A stretch of 64,000 nucleotides of DNA from Acidobacteriota bacterium (GTDB taxonomy: Bacteria > Acidobacteriota > Thermoanaerobaculia > UBA5066 > Gp7-AA6), in contig JAIVJS010000005.1 in the NCBI GenBank assembly GCA_020199905.1, forward strand, positions 18,466-82,465, read 5' to 3'. This document shows positions 49,235-57,690 of this stretch, in pieces. Positions within the stretch are counted from its first letter, which is position 1. Every line of letters starts with the position of its first letter. The position numbers were made by a program, and so were the translations under genes. The notes beneath the pieces are model-generated. The model was not told the origin of the DNA, ran no database searches, and was given only the letters and a program-made list of their open reading frames with translations.

Positions 49235-49269
49235 GGCTCAGTTACCAGTCCTCGGTTTTCAGTCCTCCG
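49235..49269. repeat. heptad array starting at the thiS stop
   Basis: After TGA 49232-49234 the sequence reads GGCTCAG, TTACCAG, TCCTCGG, TTTTCAG, TCCTCCG: five units in register with the stop. This is the last array before the repeat-poor 49.4-57.6 kb stretch. Confidence 0.8.
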
Positions 49270-49324
49270 TTTTTGAGGCGCGGGTTGCCTGGGCGGTCCC
49301 GATCGCATATCCTCCGCGCTCCGT

Positions 49325-49400
49325 GGGCCGTTAGCTCAATTGGTAGAGCAAGAGACTCTTAATCTCTAGGTTGTAGGTTCGAGTCCTACACGGCTCACCA
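49325..49400 (+). tRNA. tRNA-Lys (anticodon CTT)
   Basis: 76 nt with encoded CCA. Acceptor stem GGGCCGT (49325-49331) pairs with ACGGCTC (49390-49396), allowing one G-U. D arm GCTC/GAGC, anticodon stem AGAGA/TCTCT with loop CTCTTAA giving anticodon CTT, T arm GTAGG-TTCGAGT-CCTAC. The adjoining downstream segment looks accessory, but no integrase and no duplicate of the 3' end was seen. Confidence 0.97.
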
Positions 49401-49623
49401 CCACAGAACCAACGCGCCAAAACCACGAGCGTCAGTCAAATCAACAGACACCTGACGAGAGTGCCGCCTTTCTACCCGGTACTCGCAAGGAGGGTTGGGC
49501 CGGGATGCTCCGCAGTTTCCTGGTTCCCCTCGTTGACAGCCTCCCCGGGCACCCCACCCGCGTCGCCTGACGCCGGGGGCGTGTCTCGGGGCGGCTCGTT
49601 GGCCGACTGGTGAGGGGCTTGCC

Positions 49624-49667
49624 AAAAAAACCGGCACGACGCCCGCCTCTACGGGCCCGGTTTTTTT
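49624..49667. terminator. bidirectional intrinsic terminator
   Basis: Seven A then CCGG, an inner GCCCG/CGGGC hairpin, CCGG then seven T. Symmetric, so it can end transcription from either side. It lies in the 431-bp gap between tRNA-Lys and the DUF4331 gene; the bases before it (49401-49620) show no gene I can support. Confidence 0.85.
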
Positions 49668-49776
49668 AACGGAAGACCGGATTTCACGAGAGCCCTTATC
49701 CGCTTGACCGGGGGCCTCGATATTTCTCCGAGTGGCAGATCCGCTGAGCCGACGTTTTCCGTACCGGATAGTAGAT

Positions 49777-49798
49777 CTCTGGGGATCGTTCTCCAGAG
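49777..49798 (+). promoter_or_regulatory. inverted repeat in the leader of the DUF4331 gene
   Basis: CTCTGG-GGA/TCT-CCAGAG arms around a 4-nt centre, 33 nt before the ATG. It could be an operator or an RNA hairpin. A TTGACC hexamer lies at about 49704; no convincing -10 at the proper distance. Confidence 0.45.
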
Positions 49799-49831
49799 CC
49801 GTGGACTTAACCATTTCCGGAGGACGTGCCA

Positions 49832-51319
49832 ATGAAGGTTCTGGGTCGGGCGTCGACGATCGCACTTTCGGTTTTATCGTGCTGGGTTGCCACACCGGCG
49901 GCCGCTTCGAGCCACCGCGAAGCACCGGCAATCACCAAGTCTCCGAAGGTCGATGCGACGGATTTCTACATGTTCCGCAGTTATGAGCCCGGTCGGGCGG
50001 GTTACGTGACCCTTCTCGCCAACTACCAGCCGTTTCAGGACCCCGCCGGGGGCCCGAACTTCTACATGCTGGACCCGGACGCCCTCTATGAGATCCATGT
50101 GGACAACAACGGGGATGCCAGGGAAGACATCACGTTTCAGTTCCAGTTCAGGAACCAGTCGAGGAACCTGAAGATCGGTGTCGGAGACAAGCAGCTCCCC
50201 GTCCCGGTCCTCAACCTCGGCCCGATCGGGCCCCGCGTCTCCGATCATGCGAATCTGAATGTCGTCGAGAGCTACACCCTGAGCATGATCCGCGGCAGCC
50301 GGAAGACTGGAGAGAAGCAGACGGTTCTCCCGATCGGCGCCAGCACGTTTCTGAAGCCGGTCGATCGGATCGGAGACAAATCCATCCGAGACAACGACCC
50401 CACGGCTTACCAGACGTACGCCGACGACCATGTCTACGACATGCAGATCCCCGGATGTTCCGCTCCGGGCCGTGTTTTCGTCGGCCAGCGTCGCGAGGGA
50501 TTCGTCATCGACGTCTCGGAAGCGTTCGATCTCTTCAACATGAATATCCTCGGCCCGCGGGACGGCAAACTGAACGACCTCGCGGCGAAAAACGTCACGA
50601 CCCTCGCGCTGGAGGTCCCGACCCAGTGTCTCGCTCTTCCCGGTCAACCGATCATCGGTGGCTGGACGACCGCGAGCGTCTCGAACGACGATTCAAAGGG
50701 TCAGGCCGGGCGCGGCTCCTACCGCCAGGTGTCCCGCCTCGCGAGCCCCCTGGTCAATGAGGTGGTGATCGGTCTCCCGGACAAAGACAAGTTCAACGCC
50801 AGCGATCCCAGTGATGACAAGCAATTCCTGGACTATGTTACGAACCCGACCCTGCCGGCGATTCTCAAGGTCCTGTTCCCTCAGGTCATGCCGCCCACGG
50901 TATTTCCGCGCGCGGACCTGGTCGCCGTCTTCCTGACGGGTGTCACGGGCCTGAATCAGCCTCCCAGCGTCGTACCTTCCGAGATGCTCCGGCTGAATAC
51001 CAGCATCGACCCCAAGGCGCCGGCGGCGCAGAAGTCCCTGGGAGTCCTCGAACAGGATCAGGCGGGATTTCCGAATGGGCGACGCCCGGGAGACGATGTG
51101 GTCGACATCGAGCTGCGAGTGCTCATGGGGGCGCTGCTGCCGCTCTCACAGGCTCCGGACGGAAACAAGCCGTTCACCGACGGCGCTCTCACCAACGCCA
51201 CGATCGCGTACACCCCGGACGGACGGATAACGAGTTCTCCCGCCTTCGCGCTTTTCCGCAGCACGTTTCCGTATCTGCAGACTCCGCTGTCATCCTCTCC
51301 TCAGCCGATTCATCCGTAG
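49832..51319 (+). CDS. DUF4331 secreted protein
   Basis: 495 aa from ATG 49832, with GGAGG 8 nt upstream. Signal peptide GRASTIALSVLSCWVATPAA, mature start ASSHREAPAITKSPKVDATD, the hallmark of DUF4331, followed by FYMFRSYEPGRAGYVTLLAN. Mainly beta; ends with VVDIELRVLMGALLPLSQAP, a typical C-terminal region. Function of DUF4331 is unknown; it occurs in diverse soil bacteria as an exported protein. Less GC-extreme by eye than the flanking core genes. No obvious operon partner on the same strand except the small tautomerase 173 nt downstream. Confidence 0.9.
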   Translation: MKVLGRASTIALSVLSCWVATPAAASSHREAPAITKSPKVDATDFYMFRSYEPGRAGYVTLLANYQPFQDPAGGPNFYMLDPDALYEIHVDNNGDAREDITFQFQFRNQSRNLKIGVGDKQLPVPVLNLGPIGPRVSDHANLNVVESYTLSMIRGSRKTGEKQTVLPIGASTFLKPVDRIGDKSIRDNDPTAYQTYADDHVYDMQIPGCSAPGRVFVGQRREGFVIDVSEAFDLFNMNILGPRDGKLNDLAAKNVTTLALEVPTQCLALPGQPIIGGWTTASVSNDDSKGQAGRGSYRQVSRLASPLVNEVVIGLPDKDKFNASDPSDDKQFLDYVTNPTLPAILKVLFPQVMPPTVFPRADLVAVFLTGVTGLNQPPSVVPSEMLRLNTSIDPKAPAAQKSLGVLEQDQAGFPNGRRPGDDVVDIELRVLMGALLPLSQAPDGNKPFTDGALTNATIAYTPDGRITSSPAFALFRSTFPYLQTPLSSSPQPIHP

Positions 51320-51492
51320 TGATCGGGGTGGGGGCGAAGCACGGTGACTTCGTCCCCACCCGTTTCGTTACTAACGGAACGGTCCCGGGCGCACGCGGTG
51401 GCGGAGCATCTCTGGCGGCCGCTCGCTTCCTGCCGAATCGACGGGAGGAACGGGTTCGATACTCTCGTGTCATCGGCGACAAGGAGGACTCG

Positions 51493-51690
51493 ATGCCCGT
51501 CATCCAGTGCGACATCCGCGAGGGTCGGACGGAAGAGCAGAAGCAGGCGCTGGCGCGCGAGATCACCCGCGTCGTCCACGAGACGATCGACGCGCCTCTC
51601 GAGTACATCTACGTGCTGATCCGGGAGACCCCGGGCTCCCACCATGTCAAAGCCGGCAGGGCTCTGCCCGACTGGAAGCCCCCGGTCTAG
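51493..51690 (+). CDS. 4-oxalocrotonate tautomerase family protein
   Basis: 65 aa from ATG 51493, with a near-perfect AAGGAGG Shine-Dalgarno. After Met removal the catalytic Pro is N-terminal (PVIQCDIREGRTEEQKQALA). The rest, REITRVVHETIDAPLEYIYV and LIRETPGSHHVKAGRAL, fits 4-OT subunits of ~62 residues. A small cytoplasmic oligomer that tautomerises or dehalogenates enol acids; substrate unknown. Confidence 0.9.
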   Translation: MPVIQCDIREGRTEEQKQALAREITRVVHETIDAPLEYIYVLIRETPGSHHVKAGRALPDWKPPV

Positions 51691-51743
51691 CCGCGCCGAT
51701 TCGTCTCGTACGGTAGCGTGCAGGAACTGAACGTACGTTGTCG

Positions 51744-51749
51744 TACAAT
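51744..51749 (+). promoter_or_regulatory. candidate -10 (TACAAT) with a 5-bp inverted repeat
   Basis: TACAAT overlaps GTACG-ttgt-CGTAC, 104 nt before the start of the next gene. Possible promoter with overlapping operator; -35 not clear. Confidence 0.35.
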
Positions 51750-51852
51750 GATGGCAAACCACGAGCAAAGTCGGTTAGCCAGGACCCGGGTCGGGCCTGC
51801 GGGTGACGTCTTTCCGACGCTGCCGCCCCCGATCGCTCGCAAAGGAGACGGA

Positions 51853-52200
51853 GTGCCAGCAGACACCGTAACGAAGAAGAAGATCCGACCGGCGCGCGTT
51901 TCCGTTCCGCTCGGGAAATCGGCCCGGGGGCTTCGCAAAGTGGCGAAGGTCAGTGCCGGCGGTGCGAAAGCCCAGGGCGCGGGCCCATACGGCCGCGCGG
52001 ATGCGAATGTCGGCCGTTGTGGCGTTTGCGGACGGTCCGACGTGCCTCTGAAAGGCGGACAGGACCGACTCGGCTTTCATTACTCGCCCATGCCGTGCGA
52101 GCTCCCGTGCTCCGGCGGCCCCGTCGGCACTCCGGAGGATCACTCCCACGGGATCCACTCGGAAGCCTGTCCGAACTGCTCGTTGAAGACGACCGCCTAG
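51853..52200 (+). CDS. Hypothetical Cys-rich protein
   Basis: 115 aa from GTG 51853, chosen because AAAGGAG lies 5 nt before it; the frame is open further up (ATG 51748) but without a Shine-Dalgarno. A basic Lys/Arg-rich N-terminal half (VTKKKIRPARVSVPLGKSAR) leads to a Cys-rich end: CGVCGRSDVPLKGGQDRLG, then PMPCELPCSGGP and EACPNCSL. Two CxxC pairs suggest a zinc-binding fold. No family recognised. Probably cytoplasmic, possibly nucleic-acid-binding from its charge. Confidence 0.55.
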   Translation: MPADTVTKKKIRPARVSVPLGKSARGLRKVAKVSAGGAKAQGAGPYGRADANVGRCGVCGRSDVPLKGGQDRLGFHYSPMPCELPCSGGPVGTPEDHSHGIHSEACPNCSLKTTA

Positions 52201-52430
52201 CCGTCGAGGAGGCGTCCCGCGCCGGGGGCGGCTCCGCGCGAGTATCGTGTGGCGATCACCTTCGGGTCCGGCGCCGGGGCGTCCCCTTTCCCTGACCGAC
52301 AACGCGGCCGCCTTCTTGCTTCTTCGGTCGTAACAAATCTGGAAGTGGTGGCGAAGATCGTGGATCGCCGGCCCGGGAACGATGGAGAGGCTTCGCCGAC
52401 ACGTCCCCGTTCTTACGGCGGGCAGTCCGC

Positions 52431-52604
52431 TTACTGCAGCGTCGAGATCTGGCTCCGGCCTGAAGTCGCCTCGAGGTTCGGATCGACGTCGGGGGCGAGC
52501 TCGATGGAGAAGTCGCACGTCGGGCAGCGCAGGACGAAATCCTCCGGGACGGGCGTCCGCTGCACCCCACATTCCGGACACAGCCACTTGACGAATCCTT
52601 CCAT
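52431..52604 (-). CDS. Small zinc-ribbon protein
   Basis: 57 aa, MEGFVKWLCPECGVQRTPVP continuing to VLRCPTCDFSIELAPDV and a polar tail. Two CPxC knuckles 18 residues apart form a classical zinc ribbon. The start is supported by GGAGGT 5 nt upstream. It is too short to be picked up by length filters. It stands alone between a Cys-rich protein gene and a Crp/Fnr gene. Function unknown; the 230 bp beyond its stop hold nothing I can support. Confidence 0.75.
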   Translation of the reverse strand: MEGFVKWLCPECGVQRTPVPEDFVLRCPTCDFSIELAPDVDPNLEATSGRSQISTLQ

Positions 52605-52699
52605 CGCGACCTCCGTCCACAGGCAGCCTCGCGGAGGCGGACAGCAAGACCCGCGCCGACATCCCGCCCTGCCCGGTGGCGCCGCCCGGACGCCCCCCG

Positions 52700-53443
52700 T
52701 CAGGAGGCGGACCGGGACGTTTTCCGGCCCTCGAATCCCTTGAGGGCGAGGTGATCAAACAGATCCCGAACGACCCGGTAGCACTCGCACGAGCGAGCCT
52801 CGAGGGCCTCGCGGTCGATGATCTGGATGGACCCTTGCGAGTATTCGATCAGGCCCTCGTCCCGTAGCTTTCCGGCGGCGACGGTGACGGAGGCGCGCCG
52901 GACTCCGAGCATCTCGCCGAGCGACTCGTGCGTCAGAGCGAACTTCGCCCGGGAGGTGCGGTCATGCGAAGTCAGGAGCCACCGGGCGCACCGCTCGGTG
53001 AGCTCGTGTCTGCGGTTGCAGGCGGTCGACTGCGCGACGTAGAGAAAAAGCACGCGTGTGTAGTCGAGGAGAAGGGCGGACAGGGCGGGCAGCCTGGAAA
53101 GCTCCGCGCTGAATCTCGGGCTCGGAATCCGAAGGCTGTCGCCCGGAATCTCCACGACCGCTTCGATCGGGGCGAGGCGGTTTTCGAGGAGCGCGGGGAG
53201 TCCCACCATCCCCTCGTTGCCGATGGTCGCCGCTTCGACGCCGCTCCCGTCGGCGAGGCGCGTGACGAGCGACACCACTCCCGTCAGGGGGAAATAGACG
53301 TGAGAGGCCTCCTCGCCGGGCTCGTTCAAAGACATGCGCTGGGGGAGAGCGAAGATCTCCAGGAGCGGAATCAGCCGCGCGTGTTCGTCAGCCGGCAGGC
53401 TCGAGAGCAGATGGTTTTTCGGCTGAATGGATGGCCCGGTCAT
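52700..53443 (-). CDS. Crp/Fnr family transcriptional regulator
   Basis: 247 aa from ATG 53443, with a GAGGAG Shine-Dalgarno. Cyclic-nucleotide-binding-type N-terminal beta-roll (GEEASHVYFPLTGVVSLVTR; ATIGNEGMVGLPALLENRLA), dimer helix, and C-terminal winged helix with recognition region THESLGEMLGVRRASVTVAA then LRDEGLIEYSQGSIQIIDRE. The E-G-M-V-G-L-P variant is found in a Crp subgroup common in soil bacteria with unknown effector. No Cys cluster for an Fe-S centre. May control the surrounding small stress-type genes. Confidence 0.88.
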   Translation of the reverse strand: MTGPSIQPKNHLLSSLPADEHARLIPLLEIFALPQRMSLNEPGEEASHVYFPLTGVVSLVTRLADGSGVEAATIGNEGMVGLPALLENRLAPIEAVVEIPGDSLRIPSPRFSAELSRLPALSALLLDYTRVLFLYVAQSTACNRRHELTERCARWLLTSHDRTSRAKFALTHESLGEMLGVRRASVTVAAGKLRDEGLIEYSQGSIQIIDREALEARSCECYRVVRDLFDHLALKGFEGRKTSRSAS

Positions 53444-53637
53444 GGGACTGGACTCCTCTGGTGACGCCCCACGAAACCTGACACCACCAACTCTATCCTG
53501 TAGAAAGCAGCCGGAGTCGGTTACGGAGCCCGACGCGATCAGGAGAGAAGCGTCCTCCCCCGCGTACGTTTTTCGAGAGCGACAATCTGGCGCCCCGGGA
53601 TGCCGGTTTGGGAATACGGATTGCAAGCAGGGCTGGA

Positions 53638-53979
53638 ATGCCAAGTCTGCTCGTGATCAGCGATGACCCGGATTTCGCCTCGTCGGTGCGTGAAGCGCTG
53701 AGGACCCGGACGCGAACCTGGTCGGCGCGCGACGGCGGGCAGGCCGCCCGCCTGATCCGGGAGGGCCTCGCCCCGGACGTCATTCTGCTCGACAGCTCGC
53801 CCGCCTGCGTCCCCGGCTGGATCGGCTTCGTTCGCGAGAACGTTCATTGCACGCCGCGTTGTCCGCCCCTTCTTCTCATCCGGCCTGAAACGGTTTCGGG
53901 GCCCGAGGGGTGGTCGCGGCTGGAGTCGATGGTCGAATCGCTGACGCGCGGAGCCGAACGGGAGAGCGCGCTGCGCTGA
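53638..53979 (+). CDS. Short degenerate receiver-domain protein
   Basis: 113 aa from ATG 53638. Begins like a receiver (LLVISDDPDFASSVREALRT) with a phospho-Asp candidate in DVILLDSSPACVPGW, but the fourth strand (CPPLLLIRPETV) lacks the switch Ser/Thr and the late Lys is missing. It ends before the last helix. Probably a non-classical or decayed receiver. 23 nt upstream of an intact stand-alone receiver, so likely cotranscribed. Confidence 0.6.
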   Translation: MPSLLVISDDPDFASSVREALRTRTRTWSARDGGQAARLIREGLAPDVILLDSSPACVPGWIGFVRENVHCTPRCPPLLLIRPETVSGPEGWSRLESMVESLTRGAERESALR

Positions 53980-54002
53980 CGCCGCCCTGTCCCGGGGGGA
54001 AG

Positions 54003-54395
54003 ATGGTCGAGTCGGAACCCGATGTCCTGATCGTCGAAGACGACAAAGAGCTTCGAGATGCCCTCTGCCGCTCGCTCGAAGCGGCCGGTTTCATCTGCCA
54101 CTCCGTGAAAGACGCGTGGCAGGCGCTCGCGCTCATCGAGGACGACGGCTGGAGACCTCGCCTCATCCTTCTCGACCTGATGATGCCCCGCATGAACGGG
54201 TGGGAGTTTCTGGACCGCCGGAAACGCTCGAGGGATCTCGGGATGATCCCGGTCGTCGTCCTTTCCGCCGCGGACCGCCTTCGGACCGAGGCTCTCACCG
54301 CGGACGCGGTCCTGAGAAAGCCGGTCCAGGGGAATGAGCTCCTCGAGGTGATCCGGGACCTTCTCGCAGGCCCGCGCCCGGTCCCGTCTGCCTGA
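54003..54395 (+). CDS. Stand-alone response regulator receiver
   Basis: 130 aa from ATG 54003 after a purine-rich GGGGGAAG. Complete receiver: DVLIVEDDKELRDALCRSLE, phospho-Asp in LILLDLMMPRMNGWEFL, switch Ser in VVVLSAADR, Lys in AVLRKPVQ. No output domain, so it works by protein contact (CheY/Spo0F-like) or as a phosphate sink. The cognate kinase is not adjacent; the hybrid kinases 3 kb downstream are possible sources. Confidence 0.9.
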   Translation: MVESEPDVLIVEDDKELRDALCRSLEAAGFICHSVKDAWQALALIEDDGWRPRLILLDLMMPRMNGWEFLDRRKRSRDLGMIPVVVLSAADRLRTEALTADAVLRKPVQGNELLEVIRDLLAGPRPVPSA

Positions 54396-54442
54396 CACCC
54401 GACCGCCGCGCGCCCGGTCCGAACCTTGCAATCGCTGCCGGT

Positions 54443-54631
54443 ATGAGGGAGAAGAAGGGTTGCGGCTGCATCGGTTGCTTCCCGCTTTTCGCGATCCTTC
54501 TCGCGGCTCTCCTGGCATCGGCGCTCCTGCGCTCCCGTCCTCGGATTCCCCCGCCAGGTCAGGTCCTCGCCGCGAGGCGTCCGGTCGCCTCGTCATTTTG
54601 TTCCGATCGGTTCATCGTCCGTTCACGCTGA
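54443..54631 (+). CDS. Possible small membrane peptide
   Basis: 62 aa. MREKKGCGCIGCFPLFAILL continues into one hydrophobic segment (AALLASALL); the remaining 30 residues look unselected. The Cys-Gly-Cys-Ile-Gly-Cys turn before a membrane helix is plausible for a small anchored peptide, but no Shine-Dalgarno supports it. Weak call. Confidence 0.3.
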   Translation: MREKKGCGCIGCFPLFAILLAALLASALLRSRPRIPPPGQVLAARRPVASSFCSDRFIVRSR

Positions 54632-54690
54632 GGGTCATAACCTCCGCTCTCAGGAAGCGAGCATTTCGCGACGCTTTCAGAAGGAGCATC

Positions 54691-54963
54691 ATGAACAAGT
54701 CCATTTCCCGCCTGATCGCCCTCGGAATCCTCGCCGCTGTCCCGGCCGGCCTCTTTGCCCAATCCGCTCAGACGAAGACCGAGTCGAAGTCGTCCACCAA
54801 CCCCGTCACCGGCACGCAGACGCAGAGCACGGAGACGAAGTCCGACTCCAACATGAACGGCGCCAAGACCACCGTGAAGAAGAAGCACACCAGGAAGCGG
54901 TCCAAGCGCAAGGCGACCGACAAGACCGAGACCAAGATGGAGTCGAAGCCCTCTTCCAAGTAA
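54691..54963 (+). CDS. Small secreted Lys/Ser/Thr-rich protein
   Basis: 90 aa from ATG 54691, with an AAGGAG Shine-Dalgarno. Clear signal peptide (KSISRLIALGILAAVPAGLF, cut after AQS). The mature part is low-complexity: TKTESKSSTNP, TQTQSTETKSDSN, VKKKHTRKRSKRKATDKTE. Highly basic and probably disordered; histone-like tail, DNA or polyanion binding in the periplasm, or a stress peptide. A perfect intrinsic terminator follows 21 nt after the stop. Confidence 0.75.
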   Translation: MNKSISRLIALGILAAVPAGLFAQSAQTKTESKSSTNPVTGTQTQSTETKSDSNMNGAKTTVKKKHTRKRSKRKATDKTETKMESKPSSK

Positions 54964-54984
54964 GGCTTTCGTCTCTCGATTCCC

Positions 54985-55016
54985 AGGCCGGCCCGCGAGG
55001 GCCGGCCTTTTTTTTT
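54985..55016 (+). terminator. intrinsic terminator
   Basis: AGGCCGGCC / GGCCGGCCT stem with a short loop and nine U, directly behind the Lys-rich secreted protein gene. The strongest terminator in the window. Confidence 0.95.
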
Positions 55017-55057
55017 GCCCTGACCGAGTCTGGTCCCGGGTTTGCAGGGTCGGCCGT

Positions 55058-55306
55058 ATGAGAGGCACTCAGGAGCGGCGGACCGGGCAGATCCCGATCC
55101 GATGGCATTGCGCGGGCTGCGGCCGCAGGCATTTCGGGTTCGTGCCCGGCAACGTGGAAGACGTCCTGTCCCTCGAGTTGCGATGCCCCGACTGCCTCCG
55201 GCCGGTGCCGATCTCGGAAGCGGTCGAGGAAGTCCGGCCGGACGTCCCCCAGCCCGCGGAGCGCCGGCATGCCCCCCGCCGCCGGTCGGGCGGAGAGAAG
55301 AGATAG
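55058..55306 (+). CDS. Small zinc-ribbon protein
   Basis: 82 aa. IPIRWHCAGCGRRHFGFVPG ... LELRCPDCLRPVPISEAVEE: two CxxC knuckles ~27 residues apart, flanked by charged tails. Related in style, not clearly in sequence, to the other small zinc-ribbon gene at 52.5 kb. No strong Shine-Dalgarno. Function unknown. Confidence 0.6.
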   Translation: MRGTQERRTGQIPIRWHCAGCGRRHFGFVPGNVEDVLSLELRCPDCLRPVPISEAVEEVRPDVPQPAERRHAPRRRSGGEKR

Positions 55307-55350
55307 GCCGACGGACCCGGGCGCTTGCCGGTGTCCTCCAGAAAAGTTGC

Positions 55351-55860
55351 CTAGGAGCGTTTCGGCGGCGCGACCGTCTTGCGGAAGCGAAGGGTCTCGC
55401 CCGTGTCGATGCTCCGGAATTTGCCTCCGGGCTCGATCTCGAATCTCCATTTTCCCCGCACGGGATTCTGGAACGCGGTCAGGCACGCGCCGGGGAGCGT
55501 TTCCCCCTCGAACCCGTCTCCCGCCCGGCGAAGCGGCAGGTCGCAGCGGCCCTTCGCGGTCTCCCACCGGAATCTGACCGCTTCGCCTTCGCGCTCGACT
55601 TGGAGCGCGCCGTGGATGCTGACGTTTCTCTTCTCGTACCGGCCCTGGATCGTCACGTCGAACGCGTAGGAGTAGTGGCTGCCGGCGCCGGCGGGCTGGA
55701 TCAGCACTTTCAGGTGGTTGCCGGGTCCGGCGACGCCCTCGTACCAGCCCTGGAGCTGGCGGGCGAGGTCGCGGGACGGTTCGTCCGCCCCCGAGGCGCG
55801 CGCGGTGATCGCGATCAGGGCGGCGGCGCCGAGCAGGCGGAGGCGTGTCGGGTGTGTCAT
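55351..55860 (-). CDS. Secreted protein, CpeT/CpcT-like (tentative)
   Basis: 169 aa with a signal peptide (LRLLGAAALIAITARASG). The remainder is a single beta-barrel-like domain: DLARQLQGWYEGVAGPGNH, YAFDVTIQGRYEKRNV, and a C-terminal pattern GRCDLPLRRAGDGFEGETLP then GACLT. The C-x(6-7)-G-D-G-F-x-G-x-T-x(4)-C spacing resembles CpeT/CpcT-type proteins found outside cyanobacteria, but the resemblance is by eye only. Divergent from the amidase gene by 97 bp. Confidence 0.6.
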   Translation of the reverse strand: MTHPTRLRLLGAAALIAITARASGADEPSRDLARQLQGWYEGVAGPGNHLKVLIQPAGAGSHYSYAFDVTIQGRYEKRNVSIHGALQVEREGEAVRFRWETAKGRCDLPLRRAGDGFEGETLPGACLTAFQNPVRGKWRFEIEPGGKFRSIDTGETLRFRKTVAPPKRS

Positions 55861-55957
55861 GAGCCAGAAGTCTACCGTTCTGCCTCGATCGTCGGCGCCC
55901 TCCGCGAGGAAGTTCGGCCGGCCCGTCGTGATATTCCTCGCGCCACAGAAGTCAGCG

Positions 55958-57613
<1,656 letters not shown>

Positions 57614-57690
57614 CTCTCAGCTTTCAGTTCTCAGTTTCAGTCGCCTGGTCTGAACGCTCGACGCTGAACCCAGCTCAACGCCCACGGGGG
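57614..57690. repeat. heptad array between convergent amidase and hybrid kinase genes
   Basis: TAG 57611-57613 is followed directly by CTCTCAG, CTTTCAG, TTCTCAG and, after a break, GAACGCT, CGACGCT, GAACCCA units up to ~57680. Confidence 0.85.

Noticed and set aside
49325..49400. Attachment site of an integrated element at tRNA-Lys
   Set aside because: No second copy of the tRNA 3' end and no integrase could be found in the following 15 kb by eye.
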